NCBI RefSeq assembly: GCF_003606365.2
Contig: NZ_CP031933.2
Span: 434,001-498,000 of the forward strand
Reading direction: 5' to 3'
Source of the DNA: Companilactobacillus zhachilii
GTDB taxonomy: Bacteria > Bacillota > Bacilli > Lactobacillales > Lactobacillaceae
Length of the DNA stretch: 64,000 nucleotides
The stretch's first letter is position 1. The number at the start of each line of letters is the position of its first letter. The position numbers were made by a program, and so were the translations under genes. Shown piece after piece: positions 34,207 through 43,605 of this stretch. The notes under the pieces are model-generated. The model saw only the letters and a program-made list of their open reading frames with translations. It had not been told where the DNA came from and did not search any database.

Positions 34207-35187
34207 ATGACACATAAGTTGAGAAAACTTTGCTTATTATTTCTAAGCTTAGTTTTGGTTCTGGGAACAGTTTTATCTTTGAATATCAGCAATGTTAAAG
34301 CTGCTGATCAAAGTAATAATGGGAATGCCAAGTTAGTAATTGGTACTTTGAAGAACACTTCTGCAATGCCTCTGATTATGGCAGACAGTAGTGGTGCATT
34401 TTCAAAGAATAATATTACAGCAGAGGTTAAAGTTTATAATTCCAATAAGGAATTGAACCAAGCTGTTAAGGATGGATCAATAAACTTTGCAACAACTGAC
34501 TTAGTTAATTATGCGGCTGTTTCAAAGTCTAATAAAGATTGGAAGGTAATGGGAACACTACCTGGATATCACGGCTTAGTTGCTAACAAGAAGTATAGTA
34601 AAGTTAAGAATCTTAAGGGTAAGACAATTGCCATTGATAAGAAGGATTCATCTAAGCAATATTTAAAGGCGGTTCTTAAAAAGAATAAGCTTAAGTATTC
34701 AAGTATCAAGGTTAAGCAAATTGATGCTGCCAGTGAACGTGTATCAGCTTTAAACGATAAGAAAATTGCTGCAGCTGTGGTAGAAGATCCTTATATTAGC
34801 CAAGCTAAAGGAACTGGTAACAAGATTCTTAATTGTCAAAAGATGAATGCCGATAACGGTAATGTTATGATTACTAATAAGAAATTTGCAAACTCTAATA
34901 CATCATCAACTAATATCCTAGTCGATGTGGTAAACGATGAGATCTCAAAGATTAATAAAATGGGATATGCCGCCGCTACTCCAGCATTACAAAAGTTTGA
35001 AATTACTGATGAGAAGAGTGCTAAGTATATAACCGATTTGGATGTTTCTTTTAAGAAGATGCATCGTGTTAAGAAGTCTGATTTTAACAAGGCATTTAAG
35101 TATGCTAAGGCACAAAAGCTTTACAAAGGTAAAATTAGTTACAAGAAGAGTTTTTTGAAAGTTAAAGAAATTACTAACAAAAAGTAA
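34207..35187 (+). CDS. orphan SsuA/NMT1-like substrate-binding protein
   Basis: 326 aa secreted protein: signal peptide to about residue 32 (VKAAD), then the periplasmic-binding pattern LVIGTLKNTSAMPLIMADSS, NFATTDLVNYAA, VKNLKGKTIAIDKKDSS and AAAVVEDPYI seen in the SsuA/TauA/NMT1 group that bind sulfonates, pyrimidines or similar. It has no lipobox cysteine and the C-terminal third is very Lys-rich. No ATPase or permease genes are beside it, so it may have a non-transport surface role. Own terminator follows. Confidence 0.75.
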   Translation: MTHKLRKLCLLFLSLVLVLGTVLSLNISNVKAADQSNNGNAKLVIGTLKNTSAMPLIMADSSGAFSKNNITAEVKVYNSNKELNQAVKDGSINFATTDLVNYAAVSKSNKDWKVMGTLPGYHGLVANKKYSKVKNLKGKTIAIDKKDSSKQYLKAVLKKNKLKYSSIKVKQIDAASERVSALNDKKIAAAVVEDPYISQAKGTGNKILNCQKMNADNGNVMITNKKFANSNTSSTNILVDVVNDEISKINKMGYAAATPALQKFEITDEKSAKYITDLDVSFKKMHRVKKSDFNKAFKYAKAQKLYKGKISYKKSFLKVKEITNKK

Positions 35188-35254
35188 ATATTGTTTTTCA
35201 TAATGAGAATCGAGATAAGTAAGGTATCAGATAACTTGATTCCAATAAAAAAAT

Positions 35255-35306
35255 GGCCCTCTTTAGTCGACTTGAGTGAATCAAGAAATTAAAGAGGGCT
35301 TTTTTA
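35255..35306 (+). terminator. rho-independent terminator
   Basis: GCCCTCTTTA/TAAAGAGGGC with nested CTTGA/TCAAG and a T-run. Confidence 0.9.
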
Positions 35307-35470
35307 TTTTGAGAGTTACAGTGTGATTTCTGTTGTTTATAAATTGAATCTAATAGTGATTATGCAACATAGTAACACTAATGTATATTTTCTTATGTAA
35401 GCCATTAATGTGTAGAAAAATTGCAAGAATAGTAAAGTGCTGTACTAAAAATATAAATATGTAGGACTAC

Positions 35471-36343
35471 ATGATGAACATAATAAAAGAGATAAAAGAA
35501 ATAATAGGTTTAATCACTTCAGAGGAAGCGTCGTATATTTTATTTTCTATTGCCCTTGTTAAAAGTGTGTTTTATAAAAAACTTGATTCAGTTACCGTTT
35601 ATTATTTTTTTTCTAATCGGGATAGAAAGGCCTTTTTTCAAATTTTAGACTTTATATATACACCGGATATTTTTTGGAAGGTGGTTATAACTCTATTAGT
35701 TATTTGTATAATAATGTACTTGCTTATCCATACTAAAGTATATGATTTATTACCTAATCCAATTGAATTGACCAGTGGTAAAACAAAGTCTTGGAATTAC
35801 ATTAGTGCGATTAGAAGATTATCTAGGATACTTTTGGATTATCTCACTATTTGGTGGAGATGGTATTTTGTATTAAATGTTATGTTTAATCGAAGAATCT
35901 CCATCCAAAAATGGATTGTTCATGTTAATAAGATTACTAGTTTTGAAACTGGATTTAAAGGTACGATGACTTTATTAATTATTTTAAATATTTGTTTGCT
36001 TGTTTGTTTTACTATATCTAAATTATTTTCTAATACTACTGAAACAATTAGAGTCGGGATAGATGAGGATGAATTAAGCATGTTTGTTTGCTTAGATTCT
36101 TTTGAACTTGATGATAAAGCTATTTTTATTTTTAAAAGTAGGTATTTAGTAAACTGTAAATATTATTTAGCTATCAAACAAATAGATATTGTTGAAAGTA
36201 TTCATTCTGCTAATTATTCCCCAGACACTAGAATATCGAAGAGTTATTCGGTTGAAAATGAATCCTTAAATTTAGATGACATTAAGTTACAGTTTGAAAG
36301 TATTAAAAATAGGAGAATTCCAATTCCACGAGATTATGATTGA
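35471..36343 (+). CDS. membrane protein in AT-rich insert, function unknown
   Basis: 290 aa. Hydrophobic segments about 17-37, 72-90 and 178-200, basic loops, and an outside or cytoplasmic C-terminal domain of some 85 residues rich in Asp/Lys/Ser. Very AT-rich codon use (TTA, ATA, AAT) unlike the flanking surface genes. No family recognised. RBS GTAGGA is modest. It could be a phage-defence, bacteriocin-immunity or other accessory protein; nothing in the sequence decides. Confidence 0.6.
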   Translation: MMNIIKEIKEIIGLITSEEASYILFSIALVKSVFYKKLDSVTVYYFFSNRDRKAFFQILDFIYTPDIFWKVVITLLVICIIMYLLIHTKVYDLLPNPIELTSGKTKSWNYISAIRRLSRILLDYLTIWWRWYFVLNVMFNRRISIQKWIVHVNKITSFETGFKGTMTLLIILNICLLVCFTISKLFSNTTETIRVGIDEDELSMFVCLDSFELDDKAIFIFKSRYLVNCKYYLAIKQIDIVESIHSANYSPDTRISKSYSVENESLNLDDIKLQFESIKNRRIPIPRDYD

Positions 36344-36741
36344 TAAAAGACATATTTGTATGAATTTTGGAATGATTATTATCTTTCAGAAGAATTAGTG
36401 CTGAATTCATATAGTATATAAGTTCCTCATAACTCGGCATTTACAAAAATATAGTTTTATTTATTAAATTTGAATAGTATAGTCTCCACTTATGCTTTTG
36501 TTATTTGTCATTTAACATTAATTGTAATTTATGTTAAATGGAATTTTGAGGAAACACAAGCAGTTTAAATATATAATAATATACAGTAGGTTCCCATTAG
36601 GATATGTTTTTATAGAAAGGAGAATTAGTGCTCCATAAATGAGAGAAAGAAAAATTGTTTTAATATTCTATAGGGATAAGAACCACATTAAATTATCACA
36701 GTCTCCCTTATGAAACAAAACTATCTTTGAAGGAAATATAT
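36344..36741. other. AT-rich gene-free stretch
   Basis: No coding frame, terminator or repeat seen; base composition like the two flanking accessory genes. Confidence 0.5.
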
Positions 36742-37677
36742 ATGGAAAATGATATAGAAATTAGAAATAAATTGGATATTTCAAAGCCCCCTTTTTATGA
36801 GTATTTGCTAGAGTATATTGATGTTATAGCTCAAGTTTTACTTTGGACAATGGTATATAGTTTTAAAATTAATCGAACTTTTTACATAGTTTCAACCATT
36901 TTTTTGCTGATTATATTTGTTTTGTCTTCATTATCGTGTTATAAACGTTATTTGTTCTTTAAAAAAGCAAGATACCTTTTTGATATGACTAAGACAATTG
37001 GTTTAGGAATTACTAATGGCCTGATGGCAGTGATAATATTCTTATTTACTATATTCTTTCTTTTTAAGTGTCCTTTAATATCAATGGAAATATTAGCAAT
37101 ATTATTTTTGGTGTCATCTACACTTAATTTTTTGTTCTCTGTAATGGTTGAAAAAGTTAATAATAAAATGCCGTTATCCGTAAAAAAAGGAATTAAAAAG
37201 AATATTCTTTTAAACATGATAGACAATGGGGATCTTGATATAAGACAAAAGATATTTACAAAAGTATTGAATAGCGAAATCACAGCTAATAAATATTCTT
37301 CATATATTTTTGTAACACATGAAAGAAGAAGATGCTGGATTAATTTCTTGAAAACTTTGGATTCATCTACTCTTTTTCAAATGGAGTATGTAATTAAGCA
37401 GAAATTAAAGTATAGTCCCCAATGGGATAAAATAATTTCAACTTTCTTAAAATTAACAGGATTCGGGTATCTTTTTGGTTTATTGGTTCAATTTGTATCT
37501 AAACTTATTCAAGTTGGCGGTATTAATATGATTTTTTTAATTGCAATAATGGTGATGATTATATTAATAATGATTATTATTGAAATAGTTCTTTATTTGA
37601 AAGCACATTCGGATGACAAAACTAATGAATTTATTTTGTCAATGTTAGCTGAAATTAAAAGTATGAAAATTAAGTGA
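36742..37677 (+). CDS. membrane protein in AT-rich insert, function unknown
   Basis: 311 aa from ATG 36742 (AAGGA seven bases upstream; a TTG 15 bases earlier overlaps that RBS). Four hydrophobic segments in the first 150 residues, a basic central domain (VKKGIKKNILLNMIDNGDLD, RQKIFTKVLNSE), and two more segments near 235-290. Strong AT bias. No family recognised. Same strand as the previous unknown, 400 bp apart. Confidence 0.6.
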   Translation: MENDIEIRNKLDISKPPFYEYLLEYIDVIAQVLLWTMVYSFKINRTFYIVSTIFLLIIFVLSSLSCYKRYLFFKKARYLFDMTKTIGLGITNGLMAVIIFLFTIFFLFKCPLISMEILAILFLVSSTLNFLFSVMVEKVNNKMPLSVKKGIKKNILLNMIDNGDLDIRQKIFTKVLNSEITANKYSSYIFVTHERRRCWINFLKTLDSSTLFQMEYVIKQKLKYSPQWDKIISTFLKLTGFGYLFGLLVQFVSKLIQVGGINMIFLIAIMVMIILIMIIIEIVLYLKAHSDDKTNEFILSMLAEIKSMKIK

Positions 37678-38067
37678 TATTCATTTATTTCTCAAGTTGT
37701 CAAATAAAGTGCAATATAAAACTGATTGTTTTATCTACGTGACAAGTATACGAATAATAACGGATATAGAACAAAGATGATATATATTAACGATGACCGC
37801 CGATCCAATTGTCTTCATTTTTTAGTATTGAAATAGATGAAGCAAAAGGTTGATATATTGCACTCTTTTAACTAAAGTTCAAGGAAATATTCTAGTTATG
37901 GTCAAAAGTAATGTTGGTAAAGATGAAAATGATTTATACGTTGATAAGCAGGTCTTATCTAATACCCAGTAAACAGTATTAAATGATAAATAGGTTTTTT
38001 TGCAGTGTTTTATTTTAGTTGGCGGATGTAATAACCTATGTTTTATAGATTATTGTTTGTAATTGGC
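37678..38067. other. AT-rich region with a possible gene remnant
   Basis: A short open frame around 37885-37973 ends LVMVKSNVGKDENDLYVDKQ-like and lacks a start and RBS, so it may be the tail of a decayed gene. Otherwise nothing is seen. Confidence 0.3.
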
Positions 38068-38102
38068 AAAAGGGTCATCCACTTATTGGATGACCTTTTT
38101 TA
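38068..38102 (+). terminator. rho-independent terminator
   Basis: AAAAGGGTCATCCA/TGGATGACCTTTTTT. Confidence 0.85.
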
Positions 38103-38189
38103 AGCAACTATTGTCCTTAGATTTAAAAAAAAGTCCTTTATTGTAAAATAAAAAAGGTTTCTTAAAAAAGAAAACCTTTTCGTTTTTGA

Positions 38190-40157
38190 TTATTTATTTG
38201 ACTTATTTTCAGAATCGACACTAGAATCAGAAGTTGATTCAGTTGATTCAGTTGATTCAGTTGATTCAGTTGATTCAGTTGATTCAGTTGATTCAGTTGA
38301 TTCAGTTGATTCAGTTGATTCAGTTGATTCAGTTGATTCAGTTGATTCAGTTGATTCAGTTGATTCAGTTGATTCAGTTGATTCAGTTGATTCAGTTGAT
38401 TCAGTTGATTCAGTTGATTCAGTTGATTCAGTTGATTCATCTTTTCTGGGCTTAATTTTGATATATAATCTCTTGAAATCATCTAATTTCACATTAAATA
38501 TGCTGAGAATTGTTCCGATAATAATTGCTATGAATGACCAGAACGAGAAGTGACGAGCGGCTTTTTGAATATGAGTTTCGTAATAGTCGATGACGACTTG
38601 TCCTTTGCCACTGACCGTTACTTCACCCAGACCGTTATTCTTCATATCCATCTTTAGCTTTGAGACATCACCAGTGGATTCTTTAGCCTGGAAGCCGTAA
38701 TAAGCGATAACTGGAACGGAGATAACGGTCTTTTTAGCATTGGTAAAGTTAAAGGTCATTCGTGTGTCAGAACGTTTAAAATTGGTGATTTTAGCTTTTT
38801 TACCAGACTTAATTGTCGGTGTTTTTGGTTCAGCTTCTAGTGGTACGATGTCTGCACCTTTTGGCAGATATTCTTGACCACCACCGATACTGAAGGGGGA
38901 GGCCTTGTCATATTCAGAGTATGGAACGAGTGCAGTTGACATCTCGTGAACCATACGATAACTAGCAGAAATTGCTAGTAAAGTGACGAACATGACTAAA
39001 GCTGCTTTGACAAAGTTACCTTTTAGTAAATGCAATGGATCTGAGGCAATGAAGATTGCTAGTAGGATAGTAGCTATCATATCAAAACGCCATGGATATT
39101 GGATCATTTTGAAGGGTGTTTTACTTAGGAGAACCCATGGGAAAATTTTACTCCCACAGACAAACATTACTGCACCGATAACAGCAAAATGTTTTACGGC
39201 TTTATTCTCAACTCGACCAATACCAATAATGGCGGCGATAGCCGTAATTAACAGTACGAAACCGATATTAGGTTTGTTAATAACATTGTTGATACTCCAA
39301 TTAAAGTAGTCCAGCAAGTTGTCAGCGCCGGTTGTTAAGATACTTTTCGTTTCTGTCAGACGGAAGGTTGTGTGCTTTAATTGTTCTAGCATTGGTAAAA
39401 AGTAACCGATACTCATCAATCCTGAGCAAAGTGCTGCCCATGTTAATGACAGAAGTCGTTTGGGGTGAATTTTTAGTTCAGGTAATTGACATAACAAAAC
39501 GGTCACAATCATAATCGCTACAAGAATAGGTGAGATAGCGTGAGAATAAATGATTCCGGTCATACCAAAGGCTAGGAATAACCAATTACGCTTTCTTTCC
39601 CCATAAAAGATTTCATAAATTCCTAAAACGGCAATTGGTAGGAATAAGAAGGCACCGACTTCGCCCAAATCGTGACGGAATAACATATCATGCAACCGAT
39701 AATTGGCTAGCGTATAAACAAAACTGAAGACGAGGGCATTCCAATACTTTCTTTGAACTTTATAGAAGCAAAGGAATGACACACTGAAAGTCAAGAAGTT
39801 CATCATTAAATAAAATCTAACAATAGTTTGTGCAGGTGTGAATCCCATCAGACGCATAATGGCAGCCGGATAAATTAGAAAATCTGAATAGAAGATATTT
39901 GAGATGTAACCTAAACCTTCCATGAAAGACATATTGACGAGTGGAAAATAATTGTGATGCAAAATTGATTGATACAATCCTTCGATTCGCATCATGTGGA
40001 ATCGATTGTCACTAGGACCTAAGAACGTCCAAATTGAATGACGATAAAACTCTGTTTGGTAAAGTGCAATATAGCTGACTGCGGCAAAGAGAGCGATAGT
40101 TATGAGGGTAACGATCGGAATCCGCAGGTACTTATTTTTCCAAGAAATATATTTCAT
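38190..40157 (-). CDS. YfhO-like GT-C membrane protein with Glu-Ser-Thr repeat tail
   Basis: 655 aa with about 12 membrane helices. After the first helix comes PSDNRFHMMRIEGLYQSILH, the D-x-x-H/F loop of GT-C transferases, then NMSFMEGLGYISNIFYSD and FRHDLGEVGAFLFLP. This is the large YfhO/6-PTS-related family thought to add sugars to surface polymers. After the last helix (about 535-555) the cytoplasmic tail is KPRKDE followed by 23 Glu-Ser-Thr triplets and DSSVDSENKSNK. ATG start. GCCGCC end of LPE copy 15 lies 95 bp upstream. Confidence 0.78.
   Translation of the reverse strand: MKYISWKNKYLRIPIVTLITIALFAAVSYIALYQTEFYRHSIWTFLGPSDNRFHMMRIEGLYQSILHHNYFPLVNMSFMEGLGYISNIFYSDFLIYPAAIMRLMGFTPAQTIVRFYLMMNFLTFSVSFLCFYKVQRKYWNALVFSFVYTLANYRLHDMLFRHDLGEVGAFLFLPIAVLGIYEIFYGERKRNWLFLAFGMTGIIYSHAISPILVAIMIVTVLLCQLPELKIHPKRLLSLTWAALCSGLMSIGYFLPMLEQLKHTTFRLTETKSILTTGADNLLDYFNWSINNVINKPNIGFVLLITAIAAIIGIGRVENKAVKHFAVIGAVMFVCGSKIFPWVLLSKTPFKMIQYPWRFDMIATILLAIFIASDPLHLLKGNFVKAALVMFVTLLAISASYRMVHEMSTALVPYSEYDKASPFSIGGGQEYLPKGADIVPLEAEPKTPTIKSGKKAKITNFKRSDTRMTFNFTNAKKTVISVPVIAYYGFQAKESTGDVSKLKMDMKNNGLGEVTVSGKGQVVIDYYETHIQKAARHFSFWSFIAIIIGTILSIFNVKLDDFKRLYIKIKPRKDESTESTESTESTESTESTESTESTESTESTESTESTESTESTESTESTESTESTESTESTESTESTESTSDSSVDSENKSNK
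38233..38439 (-). repeat. 9-bp tandem repeat, 23 copies, inside the YfhO-like gene
   Basis: Perfect TGAATCAAC (coding strand GAA TCA AC-A register) repeated 23 times over 207 bp, coding for Glu-Ser-Thr. Unit length is a multiple of three, so copy number can change without breaking the frame. Confidence 0.95.
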
Positions 40158-40252
40158 GTAGTTGATACCTTTCCCTTAAATATATATAACATTGTTATTA
40201 TACTAGTTGTTTAATTAGGAAGTATAGATTTGTTTAAATATGTTTTGGAAAT

Positions 40253-40429
40253 GCCGCCTCCAGGGACAAGAAATTTAGGTCGCTATGGGGACCGACTTGA
40301 GCCGAGGTCTCAAGTCTCGATTTTGAACCTCGCAAAATACGCGAGTTTCAAAACTCGTCCCGTGGTGTAAGAGCTAAAGCTCCAACGCCACCTACACAGC
40401 GACCTAAATTTCTTGTCCCTTCCGGCTAG
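40253..40429 (+). repeat. LPE copy 15 (solo)
   Basis: Outer arms GGACAAGAAATTTAGGTCGC/GCGACCTAAATTTCTTGTCC; the GG-C/G-CC change pairs. P2 GACTTGAG/CTCAAGTC with loop CCGAGGT; P3 CTCGC/GCGAG; P4 GAGC-TAAA-GCTC. Followed by TTTATTCGTTG as in copy 5. GCCGCC end faces the YfhO-like gene start. Confidence 0.95.
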
Positions 40430-40625
40430 TTTATTCGTTGGTTTTAATGAGAGGTAATTTCAAATTATGTTGATGATGATTGAAGTATTGTTTGCAAAAA
40501 TTGAATAAAATACTTTAATTTAATTAAAGTGAAGTGAATAATCTGAATTGGTAGTAATTTGCTTCAAATGGATTTAATGTGTTAAATAAAGTTATTAAGT
40601 GTTAATCAAAATATATTGGTTATAG

Positions 40626-40698
40626 GGTTGGACTTTAATTAGTTCAATCTTTTTTTGCATAAAAAAACCAGGCAACTTTAACAGATTGTCTGGTTGGA
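40626..40698. terminator. two adjacent terminator hairpins
   Basis: GGTTGGACT/AGTTCAATC with T7 (about 40626-40656), then AACCAGGCAA/TTGTCTGGTT (40666-40696) at the end of the minus-strand gene. Confidence 0.65.
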
Positions 40699-40705
40699 AA
40701 ATATC

Positions 40706-41065
40706 TTAATGATTGATTGTATAATTATTATTGTTATTAGAAGAAAAACGACTGTCGGGTGTAATGTAGTTTTTCATTACTAGTGTGTTGTAAGATCCTT
40801 CATCGGCTGGTTCGAAACCGGCATTGATAAGGTCAGTTGTGTATAGTTTGTTATAGAAAAAAGCAAAAACCATATTGAACAAAATTGTACCGAAACCCAT
40901 ATTCCAAGCACCTAAGGTTAAGTTGGCTATCAAAATAATTATTAACCATTTCCAATCACCCCTAAAAAGTGCGGGCCAGAAGCCCCAGAAGAATTCGGTC
41001 CATGAAAAGCCAACTTTGACATCTTTTCGTTCATTGGTGCGGCGATTAATTAAAATTGCGTGCAT
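40706..41065 (-). CDS. DUF2628-like membrane protein (paralogue of next)
   Basis: 119 aa. First half is MHAILINRRTNERKDVKVGF then SWTEFFWGFWPALFRGDWKW, hydrophobic stretch LIIILIANLTLG and FNMVFAFFYNKLYTTDLINAGFEPADEGSY. This is the DUF2628 type small membrane protein: a W-rich interface helix plus two membrane segments. Ends with an Asn-rich tail. It is a clear duplicate of the 148-aa gene upstream, lacking the SHOCT tail. RBS GGGAGGAAA. Function unknown. Confidence 0.78.
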   Translation of the reverse strand: MHAILINRRTNERKDVKVGFSWTEFFWGFWPALFRGDWKWLIIILIANLTLGAWNMGFGTILFNMVFAFFYNKLYTTDLINAGFEPADEGSYNTLVMKNYITPDSRFSSNNNNNYTINH

Positions 41066-41259
41066 AATTTCCTCCCTATCACTATTTTTCCTTAGTATAA
41101 CAAGGGCATGGGGATTTAGATGTAGGTGGCGGCAGCTATTTCATGGATTTATTAAATATCAAGTTGTGTGGCTCATGATGGCAGTAGTAGCGCGGTTTCG
41201 CTGGAACTTAGCGGGTGGGTGAAGAAGTGTTTTCAAAAAATAATAAATATCGGTTAATA

Positions 41260-41294
41260 AAAAAGGCAGCTACTTTCAAAGTAACTGCCTTTTA
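41260..41294. terminator. rho-independent terminator
   Basis: AAAAGGCAGCTACTT/AAGTAACTGCCTTTT between the two paralogues. Confidence 0.85.
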
Positions 41295-41296
41295 AT

Positions 41297-41743
41297 TTAT
41301 AAACCTAAAATTTGTCTCTTTTTGATATCATATTCCTCTTGGGTGATGGCACCTTGATCGAGTAAGTCTTTCAATTTATCAAGTTGGTCCAATTGGGGAT
41401 CACTTGTGTAATTAGTAGTAGTAAATTTACGACCGGGAGCAATGTATCCTTTGGCAAGTAAGGCATTGTAGGATGCATCGTCAGCTGGTTCAAAACCACT
41501 ATTTAGCAAGTCGTTAGTATAAAATTTATTGTAGAAGAATGCAAAAATCAAATTGAAAAATAGTGATCCGCCACCCCATGAGAAGACGCCCAGTCCGACA
41601 TCAACTAGTAGGATAATAATAAGCCATTTCCAGTCAGCTCGAAAAAGTGCGGGCCAAAAGCCCCAGAAGAATTCAGTCCATGAGAAACCGACTTTGACGT
41701 CTTTACGTTCGTTGGTATTGCGATTAATTAAAGTTGCGTGCAT
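41297..41743 (-). CDS. DUF2628-like membrane protein with SHOCT domain
   Basis: 148 aa. N-terminal 95 residues are nearly the same as the 119-aa paralogue (KVGFSWTEFFWGFWPALF, FEPADDASYNAL). The C-terminal 30 residues, LDKLKDLLDQGAITQEEYDI, form a SHOCT domain, a short oligomerisation or binding helix pair. RBS AAGGACA. Function unknown; duplication followed by loss or gain of SHOCT is visible. Confidence 0.8.
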   Translation of the reverse strand: MHATLINRNTNERKDVKVGFSWTEFFWGFWPALFRADWKWLIIILLVDVGLGVFSWGGGSLFFNLIFAFFYNKFYTNDLLNSGFEPADDASYNALLAKGYIAPGRKFTTTNYTSDPQLDQLDKLKDLLDQGAITQEEYDIKKRQILGL

Positions 41744-41985
41744 AATATGTCCTTCCTGAAAATCGTATGGTAATAATCATTCCTAAGTATAGCAAAAATA
41801 ATTGGTATAGGAGTTGATTAAAGATTTTTTTTACAAATTATATGGCAGATGAATTATAATCTTGTTATGTGTGTCGTCCGTGGATGATTTTAGTAAAATG
41901 TAATTGAGTATTTTTTGTGAAAGGGTGTTGAGTCATCGAAGATTTATTTTTAAAAATCAAGAAATATCGCTGGTCCATCGCTATT

Positions 41986-43275
41986 TTGACGATAGTCTTC
42001 TTTATTATGTTGTTGCTCAACTGGAAGACCTTGTATGTAGCGGATGATTACGTATATCGGTTTGTGTATCAATCGCCATCGCCAACGGCATTTCCACATC
42101 AGCAGCGAATCAGTACATGGCTGATTCCGTATTCGATGTTTAATCATTATCAATTGTGGAATGGTCGGTTTGTGGCACATTCGATTGTGCAATATTTTAT
42201 GCAATTTAATTCCAAAGTGCCGTTTGATATTTGTAGTAGTTTAATTTACATTTTGTTGCTGTTATTGATGAATAAATTATCGGTAAAATTGTCCGGAAAA
42301 AAGCATAATCCCTTTATCTTGCCACTTATTTTTGGTTTTACTTGGTTTTATATTCCTTATTTTGGCCAATCAGTTTTGTGGTTATCAGGTTCAGGCAATT
42401 ACTTGTGGATGAGTGTAATTTATTTAGGATTCATTCTGTATAATTTGAAAGTTAGAACTGTCAACTTCAGTAATATTTTAGGGGCAATTGTTTTAGGATT
42501 TTTGGCAGGAGCCTCTAATGAAAATTCGGGACCAGCGGCAGTATTAATTATCTTGCTATTTATGGTTAAACGTTTGATTCAAGAACATAAAATTAGTTTA
42601 GTTTCCACTATCAGTGTCATTTTCAGTGGTATCGGGTTTATTACTATGATGCTGTCTCCGGGATCACAAAGCCGTGGCAATATTCATCGAACATGGACTT
42701 TGATTCAAAAAAACTTTGCCGGTATTTATAAATTAACCTTTGATAAGTGGGTTTGGATCTACTTGTTAATGGCAGTTTTATTGATTGTTGGAGTAGTGCT
42801 AAAGAAAATTAACATTGATACAATCTGGGCAGTGCTATTTTTCCTAATTGGACATCTAGCAGCAGTTTACGCTATGGCCTTTTCACCAGAATATCCCGAA
42901 CGGACTTTCTTTGGCGGAGTGATTTTCTTAGGCATTGCTTTGTTTATCTTAGTTTATGCTGTATTTAGTGAATTAACTTGGACTACAGTAGCTTTGTCGG
43001 CCGTCATAACGGTTATGTTTGGCATTAGTTTTGGACCAGCATATAAAGATATTAACTTGAGTTATCATCAGATGCGGACACAGTATCAAATCATTTACCA
43101 GGCTGAAAAAACAAAGGATAAATCGGCACGAATACCATTAATGACGATGCAAAAGAGCAAGTACAACGCCAATTACGGAGTGATTGCTTTAGATACACCA
43201 CCGACTGCTTTGATGAACCAGTGGGAAGCTAAGTTCTTTGGACTTAACCAAATCAGCGGTTATCGTGTAAAGTAG
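41986..43275 (+). CDS. DUF6056-like polytopic membrane protein (GT-C fold candidate)
   Basis: 429 aa from TTG 41986 with about ten helices. After helix 1 comes LYVADDYVYRF, an Asp-Asp motif in the first outside loop as in GT-C sugar transferases, then WNGRFVAHSIVQYF and LSGSGNYLWMSVIYLG. The frame is open a further 45 bases upstream (residues like IEDLFLKIKKYRW) but has no normal start codon, so the N-terminus is uncertain or slightly damaged; AAAGGGTG at about 41921 suits a start near 41935. Shares plan with the 45825 protein. Probably decorates wall polymers (inference). Confidence 0.68.
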   Translation: MTIVFFIMLLLNWKTLYVADDYVYRFVYQSPSPTAFPHQQRISTWLIPYSMFNHYQLWNGRFVAHSIVQYFMQFNSKVPFDICSSLIYILLLLLMNKLSVKLSGKKHNPFILPLIFGFTWFYIPYFGQSVLWLSGSGNYLWMSVIYLGFILYNLKVRTVNFSNILGAIVLGFLAGASNENSGPAAVLIILLFMVKRLIQEHKISLVSTISVIFSGIGFITMMLSPGSQSRGNIHRTWTLIQKNFAGIYKLTFDKWVWIYLLMAVLLIVGVVLKKINIDTIWAVLFFLIGHLAAVYAMAFSPEYPERTFFGGVIFLGIALFILVYAVFSELTWTTVALSAVITVMFGISFGPAYKDINLSYHQMRTQYQIIYQAEKTKDKSARIPLMTMQKSKYNANYGVIALDTPPTALMNQWEAKFFGLNQISGYRVK

Positions 43276-43295
43276 AAAATACATTATGAGATTAG

Positions 43296-43378
43296 TGTCT
43301 CCTACAAAAGTAAGAAATTAGGTTGTTGTGGGAACTGATTTGAGCGCAAGGTCTCCAGACTCTGTTTTGAGACTTTCA
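43296..43378 (+). repeat. LPE remnant (decayed left half)
   Basis: TCTCCTACAAAAGTAAGAAATTAGGTTGTTGTGGGAACTGATTTGAG-like sequence (43298 on) follows the family with many changes and stops after the P3 start (TTTTGAGAC). Faces the intact copy 16. Confidence 0.75.
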
Positions 43379-43410
43379 ATCCTTAGTTTTTAATTAAAAT
43401 AATTATATAT

Positions 43411-43590
43411 TAGTTGGAGGGAGCAAGGGATATTTAATCAGCAGTGAAGGTGGAGTTAGGACGTTTCGTCCTTACTCCACGGACGTATTTTGAGATTCGC
43501 GTACTTTGCGAAGCTCAAAATCGAGGTTCGAGACCTTGGCTCGAGCCGGTCCCACAGCTGACTAAATATCCCTTGCTCCCGGAGACGGCA
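43411..43590 (-). repeat. LPE copy 16 (directly upstream of acyltransferase gene)
   Basis: Starts TAGTTGGAGGG, ends GGAGACGGCA. Outer arms GGGAGCAAGGGATATTTA/TAAATATCCCTTGCTCCC; P2 GGTTCGAG/CTCGAGCC; P4 stem GGAC-GTTT-CGTCC with a changed loop. Its end is only 15 bp from the start codon, so any transcript from further upstream carries the whole element as leader. Confidence 0.94.
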
Positions 43591-43605
43591 TATTTGGGGG
43601 CTATT

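Noticed and set aside
38233..38439. CRISPR or satellite array at the 9-bp repeats
   Set aside because: It lies in frame inside a membrane-protein gene and codes for Glu-Ser-Thr; the opposite-strand frames are shadows.
41100..41230. Possible LPE fragment (GGTGGCGGCA near 41125)
   Set aside because: Only 8-9 bases match the element end; no stem partner or inner motifs.
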